This document shows positions 1 to 6,265 of a stretch of 9,459 bases of DNA, piece by piece. The position numbers and the translations under genes were made by a program. The notes beneath the pieces are model-generated. The model was not told the origin of the DNA. It searched no databases and saw only the letters and a program-made list of their open reading frames with translations. The stretch's first letter is position 1. Every line of letters starts with the position of its first letter. The stretch lies in contig JAGBRG010000288.1 in NCBI GenBank assembly GCA_017632495.1, positions 1 through 9,459 on the forward strand, written 5' to 3'. Origin of the DNA: Spirochaetales bacterium (lineage in GTDB: Bacteria > Spirochaetota > Spirochaetia > Sphaerochaetales > Sphaerochaetaceae).

Positions 1-180
1 ATCTGCTACACTATCGGTGTTCAGGAGATCATGTACGCCGTCGCATCGATTAAGGGAGCTACCTACAGAATCGCAGAGCCTCTTCTGATTGCAACCGCGG
101 TCTACTTCTGTCTGACATTCCCTACAAGCAAGATCATCGCTTATTTCGAAAGGAGGATGAGCCGTGGCTTCAAACGCTGA
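1..180 (+). CDS. Polar amino acid ABC transporter permease, C-terminal fragment
   Basis: This is the last 59 residues of an inner-membrane permease of the HisM/GlnP type, open at the left window edge and ending at TGA 178-180. The fragment starts at IGVQEIMYAVASI, which matches the conserved stretch after the EAA loop in this family. It then has a hydrophobic final membrane segment (about LLIATAVYFCLTFP) and the usual basic end with ERRM. The next gene, a GlnQ-type ATPase, starts inside it and overlaps by 17 bases, the normal permease-ATPase arrangement. The permease would form the membrane channel and the ATPase would energise it; the substrate-binding protein must be outside the window. The exact amino acid carried cannot be told. 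The family call is firm despite the short fragment. Confidence 0.85.
   Translation: MCYTIGVQEIMYAVASIKGATYRIAEPLLIATAVYFCLTFPTSKIIAYFERRMSRGFKR
151..156 (+). promoter_or_regulatory. Ribosome binding site deciding the GTG start of the ABC ATPase
   Basis: AGGAGG at 151-156 lies seven bases before GTG 164, inside the end of the permease gene. The ATG at 157 is in the permease frame, so it cannot start the ATPase. This fixes GTG 164 as the start. Confidence 0.8.
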
Positions 181-940
181 ACTTATCAAGGTCACAGGAC
201 TTTGCAAACACTACTACAACGGAGACCTCAAGGCCCTGGACGGGGTTGACTACTCAATCAACAAGGGCGATGTCGTTGTAGTCATAGGTCCCTCCGGAAG
301 CGGAAAGTCAACCTTCCTCAGATGTCTGAACCTTCTTGAGGTTCCCACATCGGGCGAGGTCGTCTTCAAGGGCGTGGACATCACCAAAAAGTATTACACC
401 GACAAGAACGGAAACAAGGTCAGACTGAACATAGACGAGCACAGACGAAAGATGGGCATGGTCTTTCAGCACTTCAACCTCTTTCCTCATATGACGGTTC
501 TTGCCAACATGACACTTGCCCCGATCAAGGTCAAGAAGATGGACAAGGAAACGGCCGAGAAGAAGGCCAGAAAGCTTTTGGAAAGAGTAGGCCTTGCCGA
601 CAGAGCCGAGGCATATCCGATTCAGCTTTCAGGCGGACAGAAGCAGAGAGTCGCCATTGTGCGTGCCCTTATGATGGAGCCCGAGGTAATGCTCTTTGAC
701 GAGCCTACATCGGCACTGGACCCAGAGATGGTAGGTGAGGTTCTTGAGGTAATCAGGGAGCTTGCCCAGAGCGGAATGACAATGGTCATCGTCACCCATG
801 AGATGGGCTTTGCCAAGGAAGTGGGAAAGAAGATCGTCTTTATGGCTGACGGAAAGATTGTAGAAACAGGTAGTCCTCAGGAGATTTTCGATAATCCCCA
901 GAGTCCCAGACTCCAGGATTTTTTGCGCAAGGTTCTTTAA
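164..940 (+). CDS. Polar amino acid ABC transporter ATP-binding protein (GlnQ/HisP type)
   Basis: This 258-residue cytoplasmic ATPase powers uptake of a polar amino acid with the permease just upstream. All ABC motifs are present and in order: Walker A GPSGSGKST (42-50), Q-loop Q102 in FQHFNLFPH, signature LSGGQ (155-159), Walker B VMLFDE (175-180), D-loop SALD (183-186) and H-loop H212. The end, NPQSPRLQDFLRKVL, is typical of the GlnQ/HisP group. It is slightly longer than the usual 240 or so residues, mainly from a charged insert around 76-91 (YYTDKNGNKV...) before the Q-loop. The start is GTG with a strong ribosome binding site. Its stop lies one base from the stop of the convergent maf gene. 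The amino acid specificity is unknown. Confidence 0.95.
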   Translation: MASNAELIKVTGLCKHYYNGDLKALDGVDYSINKGDVVVVIGPSGSGKSTFLRCLNLLEVPTSGEVVFKGVDITKKYYTDKNGNKVRLNIDEHRRKMGMVFQHFNLFPHMTVLANMTLAPIKVKKMDKETAEKKARKLLERVGLADRAEAYPIQLSGGQKQRVAIVRALMMEPEVMLFDEPTSALDPEMVGEVLEVIRELAQSGMTMVIVTHEMGFAKEVGKKIVFMADGKIVETGSPQEIFDNPQSPRLQDFLRKVL

Positions 941-941
941 T

Positions 942-1556
942 TCAACTTAAAACTGAAATCAGTTTTTCAAGAGGGAGGCCGATGATATTAGAAAGGCTTC
1001 CCTCTGTTTTTTCCACAATCTTATAGCCGTTTCTCTGAATCTTGTAGGCCCCTGCTGCCCCTATGCAGTCTCCGGTTGCGATGTACCATCGGATTGTCTC
1101 ATCGCTCAGGTCCTTGAAAAGAACGCGTGAGACATCGCTTAGTGTTGTGCATTGTCCTGTTTTGGGATTGTAGACTGACATTCCGGAATACACTTCGTGC
1201 CATTTTCCTGAAATCATGCGAAGCATTGAAAAAGCTTCATCATCATTTTGAGGCTTTCCCAAAAGCTTTCCCTCATAGCAGACAAGGGTATCCACGGCAA
1301 CAGCCGGAAGGGACGGATCAAACTCGGGACTTTTTATGTAGCTGTCGAACTTCTGCCTTGAAAGGGTTTTCACAACTTCCTCAGGAACTGTCTTTCCGCA
1401 GATTTCCCATATATCCTGAGGTCTTGCTATGACGCGCACTCCCGCATCCTCCAAGATCTTTCTTCTGTTGGGGGACTGGGATGCAAGAACAACAGTGGGG
1501 CAGACTTCAACAAGGCGTCTGTTAACGGATTTTTCAACCTGAGGGCAGTTTTCCAT
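942..1556 (-). CDS. maf: Maf family nucleotide pyrophosphatase
   Basis: This is a 204-residue cytoplasmic enzyme of the Maf/HAM1 superfamily, which hydrolyses non-canonical or excess nucleoside triphosphates to the monophosphate and pyrophosphate. Family motifs: LASQSPNRRKIL (24-35, canonical LASxSPRRxELL), AVDTLV with the likely catalytic Asp89, KLLGKPQN (97-104, Lys101), AGAYKIQ (168-174, Gln174) and GSLSNIIGLPL (186-196). The first Arg of the SPRR motif is Asn here (SPNR); the DT and YxIQ motifs resemble the dTTP/UTP (YhdE) branch more than the YceF branch, but substrate is not settled. The N-terminus is about 20 residues longer than usual. AGAGG lies eight bases before the ATG, inside the end of the upstream kinase gene, and supports this start. 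It is the last gene of a minus-strand operon, five bases after the kinase stop. Confidence 0.9.
   Translation of the reverse strand: MENCPQVEKSVNRRLVEVCPTVVLASQSPNRRKILEDAGVRVIARPQDIWEICGKTVPEEVVKTLSRQKFDSYIKSPEFDPSLPAVAVDTLVCYEGKLLGKPQNDDEAFSMLRMISGKWHEVYSGMSVYNPKTGQCTTLSDVSRVLFKDLSDETIRWYIATGDCIGAAGAYKIQRNGYKIVEKTEGSLSNIIGLPLEKLISVLS
949..967. terminator. Bidirectional terminator-like hairpin between ABC ATPase and maf
   Basis: AAAACTG (949-955), loop AAAT, then CAGTTTT (960-966) and one more T form a 7-bp stem whose arms provide a T-run on either strand. It sits eight bases past the ATPase stop and inside the last codons of maf. It could end transcription from both sides of this convergent junction. 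The stem is A/T-rich, so strength is uncertain, but no other candidate exists in the 1-bp gap. Confidence 0.4.
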
Positions 1557-1561
1557 AGCTC

Positions 1562-2656
1562 TTACCTCTTAGCCGTTTCCTTCACAATGGCCATCATCTG
1601 GGCCATCTTTCTGTCCATGTCCTTAGCAAGGGCAATCTGGTTTCTTGCCCTGTCAAGGTTCTGCGTAGGATACTTTGCATTAAAGTATCTGTCACCTGTA
1701 AGATAGTCGTCAAGGTATCTTGATGAAAGCTCCAAAGCCATGACAAGACAGCTTGGTGCAAGAGAATCTATCTCCTCTGGTACCAGAATGGATGATGTGG
1801 AAGAAAGATAGCCTTCGGTGAATGCTCTGAAGATATCTGTATCCAGAGCCACCTTGTCAAACTCAAGGCTGCCCGATCCCATACAGTTTCCCGCAGATCT
1901 TACGGCATCGCCGAAATCATGGCCTGCATAGCCCGGCATCACCGTATCAAGATCTATGACGCACAGAGCCTCTCCGGTTTTTTCGTCAAAAAGAACGTTG
2001 TTTATCTTTGTGTCGTTGTGAGTCACTCTGAGAGGAATCTTCTTTTCTGCGGCAAGGCGGTCAAGAACAAGGGCCTTGTCGCGCATTGAAAGAACATAGG
2101 AAACATCGTCCTTACAGGTCTTTGCGCGGTCAAGGATATCTGATTTAAAGTCGCTTTCAAGAGTCTGAAGGCGCTTTGTCGTGTTGTGGAAGTCCGCGAT
2201 GGTGTAGTGGAGGAAGGTGTGGTCAAAGCCATCAAGATATGTGATGAAATCCCCGAAGGCCTTTGCGGCGTTTCTGACCACGACAGGATCCTTGGATGAG
2301 TTGTATGTCACAGAATCAATGTAGCCGAAGACCCTCCAGAACGATGTGATCATGTCCATGTAGGTCTCGCCAAGGCTTGTGGTCCTGTAGTGCAGGCAGT
2401 TTACCTCTGGGTGGTAGCGGTCTATGTATTCTGTTACACGCCTTATGTTCTCCATGACCTCGCGCGGCTTTTTGAAGACATAGGTGTTCACGTTCTGGAA
2501 TATGAAGGTCTTGCTCTGGCCGTTGAGGTCCACATCAACCTTGTAGGTTTTGTTCACCTTGCCTGCGGTAAGCTCCTGTATGGACAAGACTGATCCGAGC
2601 TTGAACTCCTTGGCCACATAGGGGATTATCTGGTTCACATCAACTGAGCTGTTCAT
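1562..2656 (-). CDS. APH/choline-kinase-fold sugar kinase, N-acetylhexosamine 1-kinase (NahK)-like
   Basis: This 364-residue cytoplasmic kinase belongs to the aminoglycoside phosphotransferase superfamily. The Brenner motif is HNDTKINN (213-220), with catalytic Asp215 and metal-ligand Asn220. The metal-binding Asp follows in VIDLDTVMPG (233-242), and GHDFGDAVRS (245-254) completes the lobe. The N-terminal lobe has a nucleotide-loop region LTAGKVNKTYKV (29-40) and a strand FIFQNVN (51-57). Length and motifs fit the NahK group, which phosphorylates GlcNAc or GalNAc at C1; relatives are often annotated only as phosphotransferase enzyme family. Antibiotic resistance is unlikely. GAGGAA lies five bases before the ATG. 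The gene starts 15 bases after the thioesterase stop and ends five bases before maf, so the three are probably co-transcribed. No neighbour is a sugar-pathway gene, so the substrate is an inference. Confidence 0.75.
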   Translation of the reverse strand: MNSSVDVNQIIPYVAKEFKLGSVLSIQELTAGKVNKTYKVDVDLNGQSKTFIFQNVNTYVFKKPREVMENIRRVTEYIDRYHPEVNCLHYRTTSLGETYMDMITSFWRVFGYIDSVTYNSSKDPVVVRNAAKAFGDFITYLDGFDHTFLHYTIADFHNTTKRLQTLESDFKSDILDRAKTCKDDVSYVLSMRDKALVLDRLAAEKKIPLRVTHNDTKINNVLFDEKTGEALCVIDLDTVMPGYAGHDFGDAVRSAGNCMGSGSLEFDKVALDTDIFRAFTEGYLSSTSSILVPEEIDSLAPSCLVMALELSSRYLDDYLTGDRYFNAKYPTQNLDRARNQIALAKDMDRKMAQMMAIVKETAKR

Positions 2657-2671
2657 GGCATTTCCTCACTT

Positions 2672-3403
2672 TCAATAGACAAGCTGGGCAAGAAGAGACG
2701 GCTTTGAATCTTCAAAGTAAAGCCCGCAGTTTGTGATGTTGCCCTCGGACTTCTCTTTCATTGAAAGCACATCGCCTTCATGGGCCGATGTCTTGAAGAT
2801 GACGGTGATCTCCTTTATGTCCTTTTTCTTCAGCTCTTCGACCGAGAAGGCTCCCAGAAGGGCTCTGACATAGGCTGTGTTGTTCATATGAAGACCCATA
2901 TCAATGTCCGATGAGTTTACCTTATAAGTATTTTTTACAGTATAGCTGTCATCTGCGGCTATTATTCTTGGAAAATCCTGAATTGAGAAATCTTCCTGAT
3001 TGAACTCAAAATCCTTGGGAAAGATATCAAAAAGCGGGGCAAGCTTCATAGCTTTCAGGTCCATTACAGCCCATTCGGTTCTGCCTTCTGCAAGAATGCC
3101 GTCCTTGTCCAGGAGCCTGTAGCATCTGTCGGTTCTGAGGCTTGTAGGCTTAAGAGGCCAGGTCTGAGCCTGCACACTCTGTCCCATGGAAGGCCTCCTT
3201 ACAAAGGAGATTCGGGTCTTCACGGTAAGCCAGAAAAGCCCCCTCGACATGAGGGATATAAGGTCACAGCCAAGTATGGAAGCATGGGCGTTTGCCATGT
3301 CCATGAAGAGCCTGAAGGTCTCGTAATAACCGAGTCTGTTTGAAAAGTCCACCTGACTTGGTGCGATATGTAAATCCGTGATGTATTTGTTAGGAAACTG
3401 CAT
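2672..3403 (-). CDS. Acyl-ACP thioesterase family protein (double hotdog)
   Basis: This 243-residue cytoplasmic protein has the two-hotdog layout of FatA/FatB-type acyl-ACP thioesterases, which release fatty acids from acyl carrier protein. The first hotdog begins near VDFSNRLGYYETFRLFMDMANAHA (19-41 region); the second has SDIDMGLHMNNTAYVRALL (165-183). His172 and Asp168 match the catalytic His and first Asp of plant FatB. The FatB catalytic Asn (two before His) is Gly170, and the Glu-Cys pair 34 residues after His is Ser206-Ala207. The fold call is good, but activity may be altered. ATG 3403 has only AAAGG one base away, too close for a normal ribosome binding site, and an in-frame TAG lies just upstream; a promoter places the transcript start at the ATG itself. 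It leads the operon with the kinase and maf. Confidence 0.82.
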   Translation of the reverse strand: MQFPNKYITDLHIAPSQVDFSNRLGYYETFRLFMDMANAHASILGCDLISLMSRGLFWLTVKTRISFVRRPSMGQSVQAQTWPLKPTSLRTDRCYRLLDKDGILAEGRTEWAVMDLKAMKLAPLFDIFPKDFEFNQEDFSIQDFPRIIAADDSYTVKNTYKVNSSDIDMGLHMNNTAYVRALLGAFSVEELKKKDIKEITVIFKTSAHEGDVLSMKEKSEGNITNCGLYFEDSKPSLLAQLVY

Positions 3404-3409
3404 GCCTTT

Positions 3410-3438
3410 ATTCTAAGGAAAAGGGCTCTGAGTGTCAT
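3410..3438 (-). promoter_or_regulatory. Promoter of the thioesterase-kinase-maf operon, predicted leaderless
   Basis: On the minus strand, ATGACA (3438-3433; 5 of 6 to TTGACA) is followed after exactly 17 bases by TAGAAT (3415-3410; 5 of 6 to TATAAT). Six bases separate the -10 box from the ATG, so transcription should start at the A of the start codon or within a base of it. That explains the missing ribosome binding site. Confidence 0.6.
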
Positions 3439-3453
3439 CATCTTCGTTTGTCC

Positions 3454-3482
3454 TTGACCGTGATTTTGAGCGGGTCTAGAAT
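3454..3482 (+). promoter_or_regulatory. Promoter of glpK
   Basis: TTGACC (3454-3459) and TAGAAT (3477-3482) are separated by 17 bases, and each box matches the sigma70 consensus in five of six positions. The predicted transcript start is about 3489, giving a 5' leader of about 32 bases. The -35 box lies back to back with that of the divergent thioesterase promoter, 15 bases away. Confidence 0.65.
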
Positions 3483-3489
3483 TGAAATA

Positions 3490-3505
3490 GTGCCCCAAAA
3501 GGCAC
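3490..3505 (+). promoter_or_regulatory. Inverted repeat at the 5' end of the glpK leader
   Basis: GTGCC (3490-3494), loop CCAAAA, GGCAC (3501-3505) form a 5-bp G/C-rich stem that starts at the predicted first bases of the glpK mRNA. The A-run and the AGGAG ribosome binding site (3511-3515) follow. As RNA it could be a 5'-terminal stem-loop; as DNA it could be an operator overlapping +1. The repeat is visible; the role is inferred. Confidence 0.4.
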
Positions 3506-3520
3506 AAAAAAGGAGATGAC

Positions 3521-5011
3521 ATGAAGTATGTAATGGCACTGGACCAGGGCACGACAAGCTCAAGGTGCATCCTGTTTGACCGCAGCGGAAAAATCTGCAG
3601 TCTTGCTCAGAAGGAGTTTACCCAGTACTTCCCCAAACCGGGTTGGGTGGAGCATGATGCCGAGGAAATCTGGGATACCACGCTTGAAGTCTCAAGATCC
3701 GCCATGCAGAAGCTTGGCATCACGGCACGCAACATAGACTCCATTGGAATCACCAACCAGAGAGAGACCACGGTGCTGTGGGACAAGAAGACAGGACGTC
3801 AGATTGCAAACGCAATAGTCTGGCAGTGCAGGCGTACGGCTCCTATCATCGACGGCCTTGTGAAGGCAGGGTACTCAGACATGATCCGCGAGAAAACTGG
3901 CCTTGTTCCCGATGCATACTTTTCAGGCTCCAAGATCAAATGGCTTTTGGACAATGTCCCGGGAGCAAGAGAGAAGGCAGAGAAGGGTGAAATCCTTTTC
4001 GGAACAGTTGAGACCTGGCTGATCTGGCGTCTTACAAAGGGCGCAATCCATGTGACGGATTACACAAACGCATCCAGAACCATGATCTTCAACATCCATA
4101 CACTTCAGTGGGATGATGAACTATTGAGAATCCTTGACATCCCTAAGTGCATACTGCCTGAGGTAAAGCCCTCAAGCTGCATCTACGGAAACACGGATTT
4201 TGACATCTACGGAGGAGAAATTCCAATAGCAGGAGCCGCAGGAGACCAGCAGTGCGCATTATTCGGTCAGTGTTGCTTTGAGCAGGGTGATATGAAAAAC
4301 ACCTACGGAACCGGATGCTTCATGCTGATGAACACGGGAAAAGTTCCTGTAGAATCCAAAAGCGGCCTGGTCACGACAATCGCCGTAGGTTACAAGGACC
4401 ATGTGGAATATGCACTGGAAGGAAGTGTCTTCGTAGCTGGAGCTGCAATCCAGTGGCTCAGAGACCAGATGGCCATAATAGAAAACGCACCTGAAACCCA
4501 GGAGTGGGCAGAGCGTGTCGACGGAACTGCGGGAGTCTACGTTGTTCCCGCCTTCACGGGACTTGGAGCTCCTTACTGGAAGCAAAGTGCACGCGGCATT
4601 GTCGTGGGCCTTACCCGCGGCTGTAGCCGTGCCCACTTTGTCAGGGCAACTTTGGAATCTTTAGCCTATCAGTCCTATGACATTGCAAAAGCCATGGAAA
4701 AGGATTCGGGTTTGAAGATCACAAGTCTCCGCGTAGACGGAGGTGCCAGTGCCAACAACTTCTTGATGCAGTTTCAAAGCGATATTCTGAACTCCGAGGT
4801 AGTAAGGCCAAGGTGCATTGAGACAACAGCTTTGGGTGCTGCATACCTAGCGGGCCTTGCAACAGGATACTGGAGGAGCAAAGAAGACATAAAGAAGAAC
4901 TGGGCCGTGGACAAGCTTTTTGAGTCCAACATCACGGAAACAAAGAGATCCAGGCTCATCAACGGATGGAACAAGGCCGTCAAGACAGCCATATTCTGGG
5001 CTGAGGAATAG
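3521..5011 (+). CDS. glpK: Glycerol kinase
   Basis: This 496-residue FGGY-family kinase converts glycerol and ATP to glycerol 3-phosphate in the cytoplasm; E. coli GlpK has 502 residues. N-terminal phosphate loop ALDQGTTSSR (6-15), glycerol contacts Arg81-Glu82 in TNQRET and Tyr133, catalytic Asp242 in GAAGDQQ (238-244), TYGTGCF (261-267), FTGLGAPYW (345-353) and adenine-side DGGASANN (406-413) are all present. AGGAG five bases before the ATG supports the start. The regulatory loop before GDQQ reads NTDFDIYGGEIPI: it lacks both the His that HPr phosphorylates in Gram-positive GlpK (YHFYG context) and the Arg of the E. coli fructose-1,6-bisphosphate loop. No glpF or glpD is nearby. A weak promoter lies between it and the next gene, which is 57 bases downstream. 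Confidence 0.96.
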   Translation: MKYVMALDQGTTSSRCILFDRSGKICSLAQKEFTQYFPKPGWVEHDAEEIWDTTLEVSRSAMQKLGITARNIDSIGITNQRETTVLWDKKTGRQIANAIVWQCRRTAPIIDGLVKAGYSDMIREKTGLVPDAYFSGSKIKWLLDNVPGAREKAEKGEILFGTVETWLIWRLTKGAIHVTDYTNASRTMIFNIHTLQWDDELLRILDIPKCILPEVKPSSCIYGNTDFDIYGGEIPIAGAAGDQQCALFGQCCFEQGDMKNTYGTGCFMLMNTGKVPVESKSGLVTTIAVGYKDHVEYALEGSVFVAGAAIQWLRDQMAIIENAPETQEWAERVDGTAGVYVVPAFTGLGAPYWKQSARGIVVGLTRGCSRAHFVRATLESLAYQSYDIAKAMEKDSGLKITSLRVDGGASANNFLMQFQSDILNSEVVRPRCIETTALGAAYLAGLATGYWRSKEDIKKNWAVDKLFESNITETKRSRLINGWNKAVKTAIFWAEE

Positions 5012-5035
5012 GCCGTTTTAAAACTTTTGAAAAGT

Positions 5036-5044
5036 TGAGATAAT
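5036..5044 (+). promoter_or_regulatory. Possible extended -10 promoter of the Ldh2-family gene
   Basis: TGA followed by GATAAT (5036-5044) resembles an extended -10 element, and would start transcription near 5051. The -35 region (TTTTAA about 5016) is poor. The A/T-rich inverted repeat AACTTTT-G-AAAAGTT (5022-5036) lies just upstream. The gene could also simply be read through from glpK. Confidence 0.28.
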
Positions 5045-5057
5045 AGAAGAACAATAC

Positions 5058-5062
5058 GGAGG
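5058..5062 (+). promoter_or_regulatory. Ribosome binding site of the Ldh2-family gene
   Basis: GGAGG lies six bases before ATG 5069 and fixes this start. Confidence 0.75.
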
Positions 5063-5068
5063 AATAAA

Positions 5069-6178
5069 ATGGAAACAAGACCTTACATTCCATGGAAGAT
5101 GGTCAATGACTTCATGATCGATGTGTTTGAGAAATACGGAGTTCCCAGAAAGGACGCCGAAATCTGCGCGGACGTACTTCTGGAGTCCGACAGAAGAGGA
5201 ATTGAAAGCCACGGCTGCAACCGCTTCAAACCCATCTATCTGGACCGCATCAAGAATGGAACACTCTTACCTGTGACAAAGATAGATATAGTCAAGGAAA
5301 CTCCCACCACTGTCGTCATGGACGCAAACAACGGAATGGGAATGGTCGCATCCTACAAGATGATGGAGATGCTCATCGAGAAGGCCAAAAAGTACGGAAT
5401 GGCCGGAGGAACAGTCTTCAACTCCACCCACTACGGAATTGCAGGTTACTGGACCACAATGGCAGAGAAGGCCGGCATGATCGGAATCTCGGGAACCAAC
5501 GCAAGACCTTCCGTGGCACCGACCTGGGGCGTCGAGCCCATGATGGGAACCAACCCGCTGACATTCACAATGCCAACTGACGAGGACTTCCCGTTCAACT
5601 TCGACTGCGCAACATCAACAATCCAGAACGGAAAGATCGAGTTCTACGAAAGAAGCGGAAAGCCGACCCCTGCAGGACTTGTCGTCAACCGTGAAGGCCA
5701 GACAATGACCGACAGCGGAAAGATTTTAAAAGACATGAGAGCCGGTCAGGCAGCACTGTGTCCGCTTGGAGGACTTGGAGAGGCCACAGGCGGCTACAAG
5801 GGCTATGGCTTTACCACAGTCGTCGAGATTCTCTCTGCAGCCCTTGCAGGAGGCCCGTACATGAAGGCCCTCAACGGCAAGGACAAGGACGGAAAGACCC
5901 AGATGTACAGACTCGGCCACTTCTTCTTTGTCATCAATCCCGAATTCTTCATGGGCCTTGATACCTTCAAGAAGACCGCAGGCGGAATCTGCCGTGACCT
6001 CCGTTCATCGGCCAAGGCACCCGGTGCCGAGCGCATCTACACCGCAGGTGAGAAAGAGCACCTTGCATGGCTGGACAGAAAGGACAAGGGCGTTCCTGTG
6101 GGAGAGGCGATTCAGAAGGAGTTCATCGCTCTTCGCGACGAATTCAAGCTTCCTTACAAGTTCCCGTTCGAAAAATAA
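5069..6178 (+). CDS. Malate/L-lactate dehydrogenase (Ldh2) family NAD(P)-dependent oxidoreductase
   Basis: This 369-residue cytoplasmic enzyme belongs to the Ldh2 family (MDH/sulfolactate/ureidoglycolate dehydrogenase group), unrelated to classical LDH and MDH. Its members interconvert 2-oxoacids and 2-hydroxyacids with NAD(P)H. Family marks: SDRRGIESHGCNRF (40-53) with catalytic His48, NSTHYGIAGYW (118-128) with His121, TNARPSVAPTWGVEPMMGTNPL (143-164) for the nucleotide-side fold, and GGYKGYG (241-247). Length is normal for the family (about 330-370), with a C-terminal tail that is rich in charged residues. It follows glpK by 57 bases on the same strand and is closed by a strong terminator. 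Substrate could be malate, lactate, diketogulonate, ureidoglycolate or sulfolactate; no allantoin or coenzyme M genes are nearby to support the last two. Confidence 0.9.
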   Translation: METRPYIPWKMVNDFMIDVFEKYGVPRKDAEICADVLLESDRRGIESHGCNRFKPIYLDRIKNGTLLPVTKIDIVKETPTTVVMDANNGMGMVASYKMMEMLIEKAKKYGMAGGTVFNSTHYGIAGYWTTMAEKAGMIGISGTNARPSVAPTWGVEPMMGTNPLTFTMPTDEDFPFNFDCATSTIQNGKIEFYERSGKPTPAGLVVNREGQTMTDSGKILKDMRAGQAALCPLGGLGEATGGYKGYGFTTVVEILSAALAGGPYMKALNGKDKDGKTQMYRLGHFFFVINPEFFMGLDTFKKTAGGICRDLRSSAKAPGAERIYTAGEKEHLAWLDRKDKGVPVGEAIQKEFIALRDEFKLPYKFPFEK

Positions 6179-6210
6179 ACCACCTTATTTCTTTATATAA
6201 GATACCTTTC

Positions 6211-6242
6211 TTCGGCTGCTTTCGGGCAGCCGAAATTTTTTT
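6211..6242 (+). terminator. Intrinsic terminator after the Ldh2-family gene
   Basis: TTCGGCTGC (6211-6219), a six-base loop, GCAGCCGAA (6226-6234), then A and seven T (6236-6242). The 9-bp G/C-rich stem with a T-run is a textbook Rho-independent terminator, 33 bases past the stop codon. It separates the glpK unit from nrdDG. Confidence 0.92.
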
Positions 6243-6265
6243 GAAAAAAAAGCTTCGAAAGCTTA

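Noticed and set aside
901..924. Hairpin GAGTC-CCA-GACTC followed by a T-run near the end of the ABC ATPase gene, possible terminator.
   Set aside because: It lies within conserved coding sequence before the stop, the stem is only 5 bp, and five bases separate it from the T-run. The 949-966 hairpin is better placed.
1562..2656. Aminoglycoside-resistance enzyme.
   Set aside because: The APH fold is shared by many small-molecule kinases. Length and motifs (HNDTKINN, DLDTVMPG) fit the N-acetylhexosamine-kinase-like group, and no resistance or mobile-element context is present.
4259..4636. Minus-strand open frame of 125 residues inside glpK.
   Set aside because: It runs antisense through the most conserved part of glpK, resembles no known protein and has no promoter or start signal of note.
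5022..5036. AACTTTT-G-AAAAGTT between glpK and the Ldh2-family gene as a terminator.
   Set aside because: The stem is weak and A/T-only apart from one pair, has a one-base loop (about five if opened) and no T-run after it. It is more likely part of the A/T-rich promoter region.
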